Below, in pieces: positions 18,200 through 25,826 of a stretch of DNA of 64,000 nucleotides. The position numbers and the translations under genes were made by a program. The stretch is taken from the NCBI RefSeq assembly GCF_900241005.1, contig NZ_OEST01000007.1:62001-126000 (forward strand). The letters are read 5' to 3'. Source of the DNA: Bacteroides cutis. Lineage in GTDB: Bacteria > Bacteroidota > Bacteroidia > Bacteroidales > Bacteroidaceae. Below the pieces are notes generated by a model. It did not search any database and was not told the origin of the DNA. It worked only from the letters and a program-made list of their open reading frames with translations. Position 1 is the first letter of the stretch. Each line of letters begins with the position of its first letter.

Positions 18200-18833
18200 T
18201 AACGTGCCTCTTTTTTTTCAAAATACAGAATTTGCCTGCCGGTGGGGCATTTGGAAAATGGATGAAACACTGGAAGAATTGCTTGTTTGTCTTCCTCATC
18301 AGGAATATTACAGGCAAAGTATGCAACGGTTTGCTGCCGGTCATCGTCGTTTGGAATGGTTGGCAGTTCGTGTGTTACTGTATACTTTGTTGGGAGAAGA
18401 AAAAGAGATTGCTTATTATTCCAACGGTAAACCTTATTTGCCGGACAATTCTGCTTCTATCAGTATTTCGCATACCAAAGGATATGTTGCAGTACTGTTG
18501 GGACCACCGGGGAATGAGGTTGGAATCGATATTGAGCAATACGGTGAACGGGTGAGGCGTGTATCGCATAAATTCATGCGTGATGATGAAATTCCGGAAA
18601 CATTTCAGGGAACTGATATTTGGTCTTTGCTGCTTTACTGGTCGGCAAAGGAAACGATGTTTAAATGTATGAATGCTTCCGAAGTCGATTTCCGGGAACA
18701 TTTGCGTATTTTCCCATTTACGGTAGACCGACAAGGCATTTTCTCCGCTGAAGAATATCGTACAGCAGAGAAAATGCACTATTCAATTCATTATTATATA
18801 TATCCGGATTTTGTACTGACTATGAGTCTGTAA
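18192..18833 (+). CDS. 4'-phosphopantetheinyl transferase (Sfp type)
   Basis: The 213-residue protein starts with TTG at 18192, inside the end of gldE. It transfers the phosphopantetheine arm of CoA to a serine of carrier proteins. The Mg/CoA-binding motif EVGIDIEQYGERV is at about 112-124 and WSAKETMFKCM at about 154-164; the glutamate and lysine of the WxxKE motif are present. Length suits the Sfp/Gsp family rather than the short AcpS type. No polyketide or peptide synthetase genes are in the window, so the target is probably the fatty-acid ACP or a distant pathway. Confidence 0.88.
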   Translation: MTDNVPLFFQNTEFACRWGIWKMDETLEELLVCLPHQEYYRQSMQRFAAGHRRLEWLAVRVLLYTLLGEEKEIAYYSNGKPYLPDNSASISISHTKGYVAVLLGPPGNEVGIDIEQYGERVRRVSHKFMRDDEIPETFQGTDIWSLLLYWSAKETMFKCMNASEVDFREHLRIFPFTVDRQGIFSAEEYRTAEKMHYSIHYYIYPDFVLTMSL

Positions 18834-18842
18834 AATCACTGT

Positions 18843-20216
18843 TTACAGTCTTTCTAACTGTATGGTGAAGTGGCGCATCAATGGAGCTTCCCATGCGATA
18901 CGTATTCCATGCTTAATGCTTTCGCGTTTATCATATACGTTTTTCAGGGCGGCAGCCACCACATTCATGTGATTGTCGGTATATACCCGGCGAGGAATAG
19001 CCAAACGCAACAAATCCAAGCCGTCGAAGCGGTTTTCACGAGTAACGGGGTCACGGTCGGCAAGCAGATAACCGATTTCGCAACCACGGATACCAGCTTC
19101 CAGATACAGTTCAATGGTTAAGGTTTGTGCCGGAAATTCTTCTTTGGGAACATGAGTCAGAACTTTGGGGGCATCTACAAAGATGGCGTGACCTCCTGCC
19201 GGACGTTGGTAAGGTATCCCGTATTCATCCAACTTTTGAGCCAGATATTCCACTTGGCGTATACGGGTTTCGAGGTTATCGAATTCTGTGTTTTCATCCA
19301 GACCGATGGCAAGCGCATTCATGTCACGACCATTCATACCACCATAAGTGAGGTATCCTTCAAATTGTACACAAAAACTTTTAGCCCCTTCATACCAGTC
19401 TTTCCGGCGGGTAGCGATAAATCCACCCATGTTTACGATACCATCCTTTTTGGCACTCATGGTCATACCGTCAGCAAGGGTAAACATTTCACGAGTAATC
19501 TCTTTAATGCTTTTTTCGCTATAGCCGTCTTCTCTCATTTTTATAAAATAAGCATTTTCGGCAAAGCGTGCAGAGTCGAATAATACAGGTTTGCCATACT
19601 TATCTGCAACAGCACGAACTTCGCGTAGATTTTGCATGGAAACGGGTTGCCCGCCGGCCGTATTGTTGGTGATAGTGACAATGATAAACGGGATACGGTC
19701 ATTGTGTTCCTGCAAAGCTTTTTCCAGTTTAACCGGATCTACATTGCCTTTGAATGGAATTTCCAGTTGTGTTTGTTTGGCTTCGTCAATGGTACAGTCC
19801 AATGCCGTTGCTTTACGTCCTTCTATATGTCCTTTGGTAGTATCGAAGTGGGAATTTCCGGGAACGATGTCTCCCTCGTGAACCAAATAGGAGAACAGTA
19901 CATTTTCTGCAGCGCGTCCCTGATGGGTGGGGATGATATATTCAAAACCCGTCAGACGGGTGATGACTTCTTTTAGTTTGAAGAAGGAAGTGGCACCGGC
20001 ATAACTTTCATCACCCAACATCATTCCTGCCCATTGACGGTCGCTCATGGCACCCGTACCGGAGTCGGTGATGAGGTCGATATAAACTTGTTCCGATTTG
20101 AGTTGAAAGACGTTATAGTGGGCTTCTTTCAACCATTGTTCACGTTCTTGGCGGGTACTTTTACAGATAGGCTCCACCATTTTGATTTTCCATGATTCGG
20201 CAAATGGGATTTCCAT
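18843..20216 (-). CDS. tnaA: Tryptophanase (tryptophan indole-lyase)
   Basis: The 457-residue PLP enzyme splits tryptophan into indole, pyruvate and ammonia. SDRQWAGMMLGDESYAG and PTHQGRAAENVLF are family hallmarks, and the PLP lysine is in MTMSAKKDGIVNMGG. It is distinguished from tyrosine phenol-lyase by two positions: CEIGYLL where TPL has an arginine (MERG), and RHFT near the C-terminus where TPL has RFFT. It ends 10 bp from the stop of the phosphopantetheinyl transferase gene (convergent). Upstream lie 124 bp to a terminator and then an orphan cobalamin riboswitch. No tnaC-like leader or tnaB permease is adjacent. Confidence 0.95.
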   Translation of the reverse strand: MEIPFAESWKIKMVEPICKSTRQEREQWLKEAHYNVFQLKSEQVYIDLITDSGTGAMSDRQWAGMMLGDESYAGATSFFKLKEVITRLTGFEYIIPTHQGRAAENVLFSYLVHEGDIVPGNSHFDTTKGHIEGRKATALDCTIDEAKQTQLEIPFKGNVDPVKLEKALQEHNDRIPFIIVTITNNTAGGQPVSMQNLREVRAVADKYGKPVLFDSARFAENAYFIKMREDGYSEKSIKEITREMFTLADGMTMSAKKDGIVNMGGFIATRRKDWYEGAKSFCVQFEGYLTYGGMNGRDMNALAIGLDENTEFDNLETRIRQVEYLAQKLDEYGIPYQRPAGGHAIFVDAPKVLTHVPKEEFPAQTLTIELYLEAGIRGCEIGYLLADRDPVTRENRFDGLDLLRLAIPRRVYTDNHMNVVAAALKNVYDKRESIKHGIRIAWEAPLMRHFTIQLERL

Positions 20217-20329
20217 AATCTTTTCTTTTTAGTATTTGACAATAGGTCATTGAAAAGTAGGTTAATTACTTTTTGTGTGCCGAATATAATTATAAAATAG
20301 CTATAAAACAATATTTGATCTTACTTTTT

Positions 20330-20368
20330 GTAAAATAAATGTCCGGGCGAAATCACTTCGACCGGACA
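20330..20368 (-). terminator. Rho-independent terminator ending the riboswitch transcript
   Basis: On the minus strand TGTCCGG (20362-20368) pairs with CCGGACA (20340-20346), and CGAA with TTCG inside, around a 5-nt loop with one mismatch. A U-rich stretch (ATTTATTTTA) follows. It lies between the B12 riboswitch and tnaA and would stop most read-through into tnaA. Confidence 0.75.
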
Positions 20369-20392
20369 CTATTCAAATAAACTTGGCAGAGT

Positions 20393-20508
20393 TTATTGTA
20401 ATTTTACTTTCTCTGAATCAGGTTTGATGAATGAAATGATGTGGACGATTTGTCCGGCTTCATTAGACTCAACGCTTTTTCCTCGAAAGCAATGATAAAT
20501 GGTTGCAT
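20393..20508 (-). pseudogene. Frameshifted mini-ORF downstream of the cobalamin riboswitch
   Basis: An ATG at 20508, right at the 3' edge of the riboswitch, opens MQPFIIAFEEK and then runs into an unrelated frame. The neighbouring frame carries SVESNEAGQIVHIISF then IKPDSEKVKLQ and a stop at 20393-20395. The two join cleanly if the A5 run in gaggaaaaagcg had one more A, giving 38 residues. So this is either a small gene broken by a 1-nt deletion or the two ends of a deleted, larger B12-regulated gene or operon. I do not recognise the peptide. A sequencing error in the A-run is a real alternative. Confidence 0.45.
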
Positions 20509-20682
20509 GGCAGGTCTTCTGACTCGTTTCTGTTACAAACACCTTCCCGGAAGCATGCTTCCAGTGGTATAGAGAGTTGTTGTCTGTAACATTGCATGAA
20601 ACTTACAGCAGCGGGACTGTTCAGGATTTGCACCTGATTCCCTTTTAATTGCCATCTTTGAAAGAAAAAATGGCAAACCAAT
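20505..20682 (-). promoter_or_regulatory. Cobalamin (B12) riboswitch
   Basis: Read on the minus strand, the conserved core elements occur in order: AAAGGGAA, GGTGCAAATCC, CAGTCCCGCTGCTGTAAG, CCACTGG, GGGAAGG, CGAGTCAGAAGACCTGCC (the B12-box region). A promoter lies just upstream. In Bacteroides this element controls corrinoid uptake genes (btuB/btuG type) and B12-dependent or B12-sparing enzymes. Here no intact gene follows: only a frameshifted 38-codon frame, then a terminator, then tnaA. Confidence 0.93.
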
Positions 20683-20688
20683 GCGTTG

Positions 20689-20718
20689 CAAAGATAAGAA
20701 GAATTTGGGAGAAAACAA
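20689..20718 (-). promoter_or_regulatory. Promoter of the riboswitch transcript
   Basis: The minus strand reads TTG (20716-20718), 19 bp, TATCTTTG (20689-20696), a good Bacteroidetes promoter. Transcription would start near 20682. Confidence 0.65.
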
Positions 20719-20739
20719 GTTTATGAATATATTAAATGT

Positions 20740-20995
20740 CAGTGGGATGATACCGTTGGAAAGATGGTACAAATCCGTTCATAAGATAGTTTTTGTACGC
20801 TAAAGGAGATATTAACCTCATAATTAAGCTTCGTCTCAACCGCCGGGATATATATCTTGGCGGCTAAGATGGCCATCTCGGCAGCTGAGATTTGCATCTC
20901 GGCTGCTAAGATATAGTTTATCTTTAGGATGGTGTGCTTTTCTCCTGATGAGAATATATATTTATCAGCAGATTGATATACGTTTTTCAATATAG
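20740..20995. repeat. Dispersed palindromic repeat, copy A
   Basis: The core at about 20838-20916 is a roughly fourfold tandem array with a 21-bp period, each unit built from near-palindromes such as AGATGGCCATCT and ATCTCGGCAGCTGAGAT. The flanks also match copy B at 50835-51085 in the same orientation; for example, a stretch resembling gatggtacaaatccgttcat precedes both cores. The array keeps an open frame on the minus strand (a 7-residue repeat like ISAAEMA), but this follows from the 21-bp period. It fills the space between the riboswitch promoter and the 3' end of the histidine kinase gene. Confidence 0.75.
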
Positions 20996-21018
20996 TGGGG
21001 TATATTGCCTGATATGCA

Positions 21019-22818
21019 TCAGTATTTCTCTTTAGCCAATGTGAACACGAACTCCAGTCCTCCGCCTTGGCTGTTCTTGGCGGATATTGTTCCTCCATGT
21101 ATGATGACGGCGTTTTTTACGATAGCCAATCCTAGTCCGGTACCTCCAAGTTTGCGTGAACGTCCTTTGTCCACCCGGTAGAAACGTTCGAACAGGCGGT
21201 TCAAATGTTCTGGTGATACGCCTACTCCGGTATCGGCAAAACTGAAATAATAAAAGTTCTCATCTTCACGGAAACAGCTGATATGGATGTGGATATGCGT
21301 TCCCGCATATGCAATGGCGTTATCCGTCAGATTACGGAAAATGGAATAGAGAAGAGAATAATTGCCTCGCAGTTGTATGTTGGGTTTTAAGGAATTGACA
21401 ACAGTTATTTGTTTTTCTTCCAACTCTAAAGATACTTCGTTGACGATGTTGGTCACCAGCATGCTGATGTCCACTTTCTCCATGTCGATCATATTGGCGG
21501 CTTCGTCCATGCGTGTCAATACCGAAATGTCCCGTAGCAGACGGCTCAGACGGTTACTTTGAGCATAGCATCGTTCCAAAAAAGTCTGCATTTTCTCTCG
21601 GGAGATGGTTTCATTGTTTACAATGGTTTCCAAATATCCCTGAATGCTGCTTACGGGCGTTTTCAATTCGTGGGCGATGTTCTGAGTCAGTTGCCGTTTC
21701 ATCCGTATCTGTTCTTCTTCCAGAGTAATATCATTGATGGAAATCTCGAAACTTAAATCCTGAAAGATAATACACTCCACAATAAAGATGCGTCCGTTTT
21801 TATTGATATTGACGGACATGCGTTTCTCTTCCTTGCCGGACGGACGTTTTTGTGCCTTGTTGATGAAATCCGTAAGTTTCTGGAATTCACAGATAGCGAA
21901 GATTTCTTCCGTTGTTTGCAGGTTGGAGTCAGAAATCAGATTGCTGTATTGGGTGAACAGATTGTTGACAAGTATTTCTTTTTTGTCTTTGGTGAATACC
22001 CCTAAACCTTCGCGTGAGGTCTGCAAGTGGGTAATCAGCTTTTCACGTTCGATGTATAAGGCTTCCTTCGTCTCACGTAGACGCTTGTATATCTGGATGA
22101 TATGTTGGGATATTTCTCCCAATTCATTGTGTGGAAATGCTGATTGCATATCCATTTCTACAGGCTCGTTTTTATCGGCGCGTTTGGCAAACTCGCGTAG
22201 ATGATTGATGGCTGTTCCGAGCTTGGAGGTGAACTTGTAAAAAACGAACATTAACAGCAGCGTTACAATGACGGTAAACCATATGTAGTGTGGATCTGCT
22301 GCCAGGCTGTTTATCAGATTGACATTGTAAGGCAATGCCGAACGGATAATATAGTTTTTATAAAGTGTGGCAGAATAGAAATAGGGCATTCCGGTAGTCT
22401 CGGAAGTTCGGCGCAAGTCGTATCCTTTTCCGCTTTTTAATGCGGTTTGTATTTCCTGGCGATTGATGTGGTTGTTGAATTGGCTGTGATTGATTTTATT
22501 GTAACTGTCGTACAATACGTCTCCGTGCAAATCCACAATGGTGACACGCAGGTCTCCGGCTATATATCGGGATGTGTAATTATCCAGCAGGGGAGTCCAC
22601 AGGCTGTCGGGAATGTCCCGTATCTCTTGCTGCAGGCGTTCGTTGTAGTCTTGAAGTTGCGTGTCAAGTAATTCTACCTTGTATTCTTTTTCCCGTTGAT
22701 ACTGATAAGCGATGAAACAAATGGCGAATACAAGAAACAACGAAATTACCGAAAGGAATAACTTCCGGCTGAAAGACAAAAAATGTCCATCGTTATTCTG
22801 CTTCGAAACAATATCCAT
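21019..22818 (-). CDS. Membrane sensor histidine kinase (RprX-like)
   Basis: The product has 599 residues. TM1 lies at about 19-40 and TM2 at about 180-200 around a periplasmic sensor domain (YNERLQQEIRDIPDSLW onward). A HAMP-like linker, a PAS-like segment and a HisKA domain follow, with the phospho-acceptor in NIAHELKTPVSSIQGYLE. The HATPase domain has its N-box FRNLTDNAIAYAG, then DTGVGVSPEHL and GGTGLGLAIVK. The gene overlaps the upstream response regulator by 26 bp, so the two are co-transcribed and coupled. The pair resembles B. fragilis RprXY; the signal is unknown. Confidence 0.9.
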   Translation of the reverse strand: MDIVSKQNNDGHFLSFSRKLFLSVISLFLVFAICFIAYQYQREKEYKVELLDTQLQDYNERLQQEIRDIPDSLWTPLLDNYTSRYIAGDLRVTIVDLHGDVLYDSYNKINHSQFNNHINRQEIQTALKSGKGYDLRRTSETTGMPYFYSATLYKNYIIRSALPYNVNLINSLAADPHYIWFTVIVTLLLMFVFYKFTSKLGTAINHLREFAKRADKNEPVEMDMQSAFPHNELGEISQHIIQIYKRLRETKEALYIEREKLITHLQTSREGLGVFTKDKKEILVNNLFTQYSNLISDSNLQTTEEIFAICEFQKLTDFINKAQKRPSGKEEKRMSVNINKNGRIFIVECIIFQDLSFEISINDITLEEEQIRMKRQLTQNIAHELKTPVSSIQGYLETIVNNETISREKMQTFLERCYAQSNRLSRLLRDISVLTRMDEAANMIDMEKVDISMLVTNIVNEVSLELEEKQITVVNSLKPNIQLRGNYSLLYSIFRNLTDNAIAYAGTHIHIHISCFREDENFYYFSFADTGVGVSPEHLNRLFERFYRVDKGRSRKLGGTGLGLAIVKNAVIIHGGTISAKNSQGGGLEFVFTLAKEKY

Positions 22819-23482
22819 ATCCTAAACGAGTTACAATGCATTTACCATAAATACCGATTTTTTTGCGCAGACGGGTAATGTTTACGTCGATGGTACGGTC
22901 TAGAACATATACCTCGTCACTCCAGATACGACCCAAAATGTCTTCACGGGAGAATACACGTCCTTTGTTTTGCAGTAATAGGAGTAGAATTTCGAACTCT
23001 TTTTTGGTGAGTGGGGCTTCTTCTCCATTTATACTTACTTTCTTTTTGATGATGTCCAGCACCAGTGTCTGGTAAACGAGCTGTTCCGGTATGTGCTCCG
23101 TTTCCTCCTGTTGTGTACGGCGTAACACGGCTTTGACGCGTGCAGCCACTTCGCGTAACGAGAATGGTTTGGATATATAGTCGTCGGCGCCCAGGTTGAA
23201 CCCTGTTACCGTGTCGTTTTCTGTATCTTTGGCTGTAATGAATATGATGGGGACTTTGGCGGTCTTTTTATCCTTCTTCAGCATACTTGCCATTTTAAAT
23301 CCGGAAATTTCCCCCATCATTACATCCAGTAATAAAAGATTATAGCTACTGATGTCCATCTTCAGGGCTTCTTCGGCAGAATTGGCCGTATCTACTTCGT
23401 AACCTTCGTTCTCCAGGTTGAACTTTAAGATTTCGCACAAATCTTCTTCATCGTCCACTACTAAAATCCGGTAATCGTTCAT
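22793..23482 (-). CDS. rprY: OmpR-family response regulator (RprY-like)
   Basis: The product has 229 residues. The receiver domain has acidic residues in VVDDEED at 8-14, the phospho-acceptor Asp53 in LLLLDVMMGE and the conserved Lys in ITAKDTEND. A winged-helix DNA-binding domain occupies about 125-229, with VFSREDILGRIWSD and the recognition-helix region VNITRLRKKIG. It is the first gene of the two-component operon, with a strong promoter just upstream. The sequence looks like RprY of Bacteroides/Porphyromonas, a regulator linked to redox and envelope stress; the ortholog call is from memory. Confidence 0.85.
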   Translation of the reverse strand: MNDYRILVVDDEEDLCEILKFNLENEGYEVDTANSAEEALKMDISSYNLLLLDVMMGEISGFKMASMLKKDKKTAKVPIIFITAKDTENDTVTGFNLGADDYISKPFSLREVAARVKAVLRRTQQEETEHIPEQLVYQTLVLDIIKKKVSINGEEAPLTKKEFEILLLLLQNKGRVFSREDILGRIWSDEVYVLDRTIDVNITRLRKKIGIYGKCIVTRLGYGYCFEAE

Positions 23483-23528
23483 TGCATTTTTATTTATATG
23501 TGATGTGGAACTGACAGTTCCTTTATCA

Positions 23529-23561
23529 CAAAGTTAAACTTTATTTCTTTTCTTCGACAAA
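23529..23561 (-). promoter_or_regulatory. Promoter of the two-component operon
   Basis: On the minus strand TTTG (23558-23561), 21 bp, TAACTTTG (23529-23536): both consensus boxes at the usual spacing, 47 bp before the response regulator ATG. Confidence 0.7.
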
Positions 23562-23610
23562 AGTGCAGTGATTTTGTTACGGGAAAATGAAATAAGTGTT
23601 ACATTATCAT

Positions 23611-23618
23611 TACATTTG
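23611..23618 (+). promoter_or_regulatory. -7 box for the membrane-bound regulator
   Basis: TACATTTG fits TAnnTTTG and lies upstream of the 23694 gene, divergent from the two-component promoter. The -33 element is weak. Confidence 0.5.
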
Positions 23619-23648
23619 TAGTGAAGGATGTGGTTGGGAATTTATTTT

Positions 23649-23686
23649 CCAGTCATTCTTTATATTTTCAAACTATAAATGACTGG
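23649..23686. repeat. Inverted repeat in the leader of the membrane-bound regulator
   Basis: CCAGTCATT (23649-23657) is perfectly complementary to AATGACTGG (23678-23686), with a 20-nt spacer. It sits between the -7 box and the preferred start at 23694, so it could be an operator or an mRNA hairpin near the ribosome start. Confidence 0.6.
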
Positions 23687-23693
23687 TTGTACT

Positions 23694-24815
23694 ATGAAAA
23701 ATTATTGTAAAAAAACGTTATGGAGTAAGATTATATTGGGTATCCTGGCTACAGGATGTATGATTTTTTTGTTATATCGGAACGAATCGCGATTATGTAA
23801 TGAACAAGCGAAAACAATATTTAGGAAAGCATTAGTACAAGAATTGCAAAAACGGGATACTGTATCTGTTTTTCATTGGACTAATAAAGAAACAACACTT
23901 TTTTTGGAAGAAAATATTCCAGATGTGGTAAAGATAGAAACAGAACTTGGTGAAAAAGAATATCGAATACCATCTGAGAAATACCAATATAGTATTGTAA
24001 AAGATGAAACTCAACGTGGTTTGCTGACTTACCTTTTAAGTGAAAATCCTTTGAACGTGGATTCTATAAATGTGATATGGGATAGTTTATTAACCACAAT
24101 AAATCCTGACCTAAAGACTTATACACGAGTTTCCATTACGGATTTGGAAGGATATATAACTTCTTCTTATTCAAAAATAAATTTAAGTTCCGTTCCAGCT
24201 GATAGTTTATGTTCTTACTATATAGGGGCCCGTTGTGAAATTGAAGTAACGGGTTTTATCTTTTATCATTGGTGGGATATTCTGTCTTTTCGGTATATAT
24301 TGATAGTGGGTTTACTTTGGCTTTTGATAGGAAGTCTTTTTTATCTCGGGAAAAAAATATATTGTTGGATAAAACTTAAATTAGTTGAAGAAAAGATAGT
24401 TATAATAGAGAAAGAAGTTCCGGTTATTCCTGTGGAAACAGAAAAATCATGCACTTATCAGTTGGGTAAAGATTTTTATTTTGATGTAGAGCGGAAAATG
24501 CTGAAGAAAGACGGTATTATTAGGAGATTGGCTCCTCAAGTGACTGATTTGTTTGTATTGTTCCTTAGGAATAAATATCATAAAATTTCTGTAAAGGAGA
24601 TTTGTGCTGCACTTTGGCCTGACAGTAGCGGAACTGTGGAACGTGTACATACAGTAATGCGTCGTTTACGTAAATCATTGTCGAGTATTTCAGAACTTCA
24701 GATTAACTATGAACATGGTGAATATCAGTTAATAATTCCCCATTTCATCGAAAAAAATGAAGTTACTGATGATGTGGAAGTAGATGTTCCCGTACTGACT
24801 GATACTGGCAAGTAA
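23694..24815 (+). CDS. Membrane-bound winged-helix transcriptional regulator (ToxR-like topology), island regulator
   Basis: Translation can start at 23679 or 23694; the second (MKNYCKKTLWSK) is preferred because the first lies inside an inverted repeat. The 373-residue product has TM1 at about 12-28, a periplasmic or external domain of about 170 residues with several cysteines, TM2 at about 199-219, a short coil, and a C-terminal winged helix of the Trans_reg_C type at about 257-347 (RLAPQVTDLFVLFLRN, ICAALWPDS, ERVHTVMRRLRKSL). There is no receiver domain. A periplasmic sensor and cytoplasmic DNA-binding domain in one chain is ToxR/CadC logic with order reversed. It directly precedes two NVEALA-type peptide genes and is the natural candidate for controlling them. 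Confidence 0.75.
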   Translation: MKNYCKKTLWSKIILGILATGCMIFLLYRNESRLCNEQAKTIFRKALVQELQKRDTVSVFHWTNKETTLFLEENIPDVVKIETELGEKEYRIPSEKYQYSIVKDETQRGLLTYLLSENPLNVDSINVIWDSLLTTINPDLKTYTRVSITDLEGYITSSYSKINLSSVPADSLCSYYIGARCEIEVTGFIFYHWWDILSFRYILIVGLLWLLIGSLFYLGKKIYCWIKLKLVEEKIVIIEKEVPVIPVETEKSCTYQLGKDFYFDVERKMLKKDGIIRRLAPQVTDLFVLFLRNKYHKISVKEICAALWPDSSGTVERVHTVMRRLRKSLSSISELQINYEHGEYQLIIPHFIEKNEVTDDVEVDVPVLTDTGK

Positions 24816-24910
24816 TATATAGTCAGCATTTGTCAGCGTTAAAAATAGGAGATTGATTTTATAGTGCATAATTTTACACCATCATTAATTTATAATATTA
24901 TGATTTCGTT

Positions 24911-25147
24911 ATGAAGAAAAATGGATTATTTGCAATCTTGTTGTATGTATTGAGTATAATGTGTTTTGACGCCGCCCAATCGCAGAAAAAGCTTGATGAC
25001 TTATTCATGAATAATGTAGAAGCTTTAGCTACCGGTGAAGATGAAGTACCTGTACATTGTTATGGAAGTGGAAGTGTGGACTGCCCTTCTGGTACTAAAG
25101 TGAAATTCGTAATTTCAGGGTTTGGCCTTGATACTCAATGTTGGTAG
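24911..25147 (+). CDS. NVEALA-domain secreted peptide
   Basis: The 78-residue product has a signal peptide at 1-22 (FAILLYVLSIMCFDAAQS), then KKLDDLFMNNVEALATGED with the NVEALA motif at 35-40 that names this Bacteroides family. A 38-residue tail follows with three cysteines (50, 58, 77) and ends CW. The plan of export signal, conserved leader-like block and variable Cys/Gly-rich tail looks like a precursor peptide. It stands 95 bp after the regulator and 246 bp before a second peptide gene. Family function is unknown to me; export and disulfide formation are inference. Confidence 0.82.
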   Translation: MKKNGLFAILLYVLSIMCFDAAQSQKKLDDLFMNNVEALATGEDEVPVHCYGSGSVDCPSGTKVKFVISGFGLDTQCW

Positions 25148-25393
25148 ATATATTAATATTTTAAGAAATGCTTGTTGTTGGACTAATAATAAGGGAGGAG
25201 TATTTCTGTTTGTATATAGGTAGGCTGTGATAAGTGTTTATGAAAAGGATACTTATAAAATGTCCTGTTTATTATGTGATGGTTAGATGAATTTTATATA
25301 GTTGAAAATCAATTAGGTACCTAATAATTTGTTAAGAAAATGTTTAATATAAAAAAGACGCCGATGAAAACATAGAAAGAATGAGATATTTAA

Positions 25394-25750
25394 ATGATTT
25401 TTTGTATCACAGATGAAATAATTATAAAAATCAACATTTATGAAAAAATATATATATTCTTACTTTTATTGATAGTGGCTATTAATATAGGTTTCTCTAT
25501 ATGCGGAGAAATGAAATTTTCAGATTTGGAATTGTTAAAATTAGAAGCGCTCGCAAATCCAGAAATTGATGCAGGAGGAGGAAGAGGACCATTACGTTCG
25601 TATGGATGTGTAATTATAGTAAATGAAATTGCCGGACATCATGATGATGGCTCTCCTGTTATTATCCCCGTTGCATACCCTGGAGAACAGGGAAATTGTG
25701 AGGGAATTACTGGTTCTTGTTCTCCATATTCATGTACGAAGATTTATTAA
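25394..25750 (+). CDS. Second NVEALA-like secreted peptide; start region probably frameshifted
   Basis: The open frame gives 118 residues but begins with an untypical MIFCITDEIIIKINIY. A better start is the ATG at 25440: ATG followed by A6 leads to a stop after 10 codons, whereas A7 would give MKKIYIFLLLLIVAINIGFS, a textbook signal peptide that continues in the open frame. After it come SDLELLKLEALANPE (LEALA in place of NVEALA) and a Gly-rich tail with four cysteines (72, 102, 109, 114). So the gene may be broken by a 1-nt deletion, be slippage-controlled, or use the upstream ATG. It belongs with the 24911 peptide and the two genes downstream. Confidence 0.65.
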   Translation: MIFCITDEIIIKINIYEKIYIFLLLLIVAINIGFSICGEMKFSDLELLKLEALANPEIDAGGGRGPLRSYGCVIIVNEIAGHHDDGSPVIIPVAYPGEQGNCEGITGSCSPYSCTKIY

Positions 25751-25761
25751 ATACTACTAAT

Positions 25762-25804
25762 AATCAGGGGGAATTTTTTGTAGAAAGAATAGCTCCTCCT
25801 GATT
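25762..25804 (+). terminator. Hairpin between the second peptide gene and the propeller lipoprotein
   Basis: AATCAGGGGGA (25762-25772) pairs with TCCTCCTGATT (25794-25804) with one G-U pair and a 21-nt loop, followed by a short U-containing run. It may be an attenuator that gives more peptide than downstream protein. Confidence 0.55.
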
Positions 25805-25826
25805 CTTTAATTATTATCTATATACT

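Noticed and set aside
18843..20682. tnaA as the regulated target of the cobalamin riboswitch
   Set aside because: An intrinsic terminator at 20330-20368 separates them, 114 bp before tnaA, and tryptophanase needs PLP, not B12. Read-through cannot be excluded but is not the simplest reading.
20739..21098. 119-residue minus-strand frame overlapping the histidine kinase end
   Set aside because: It arises from the 21-bp-period repeat plus an out-of-frame part of the kinase gene; no start context, no known domain.
25148..25393. A third small peptide gene between the two NVEALA genes
   Set aside because: Only very short frames occur (for example about 20 codons from an ATG near 25168) and none has a signal peptide or NVEALA-like block.
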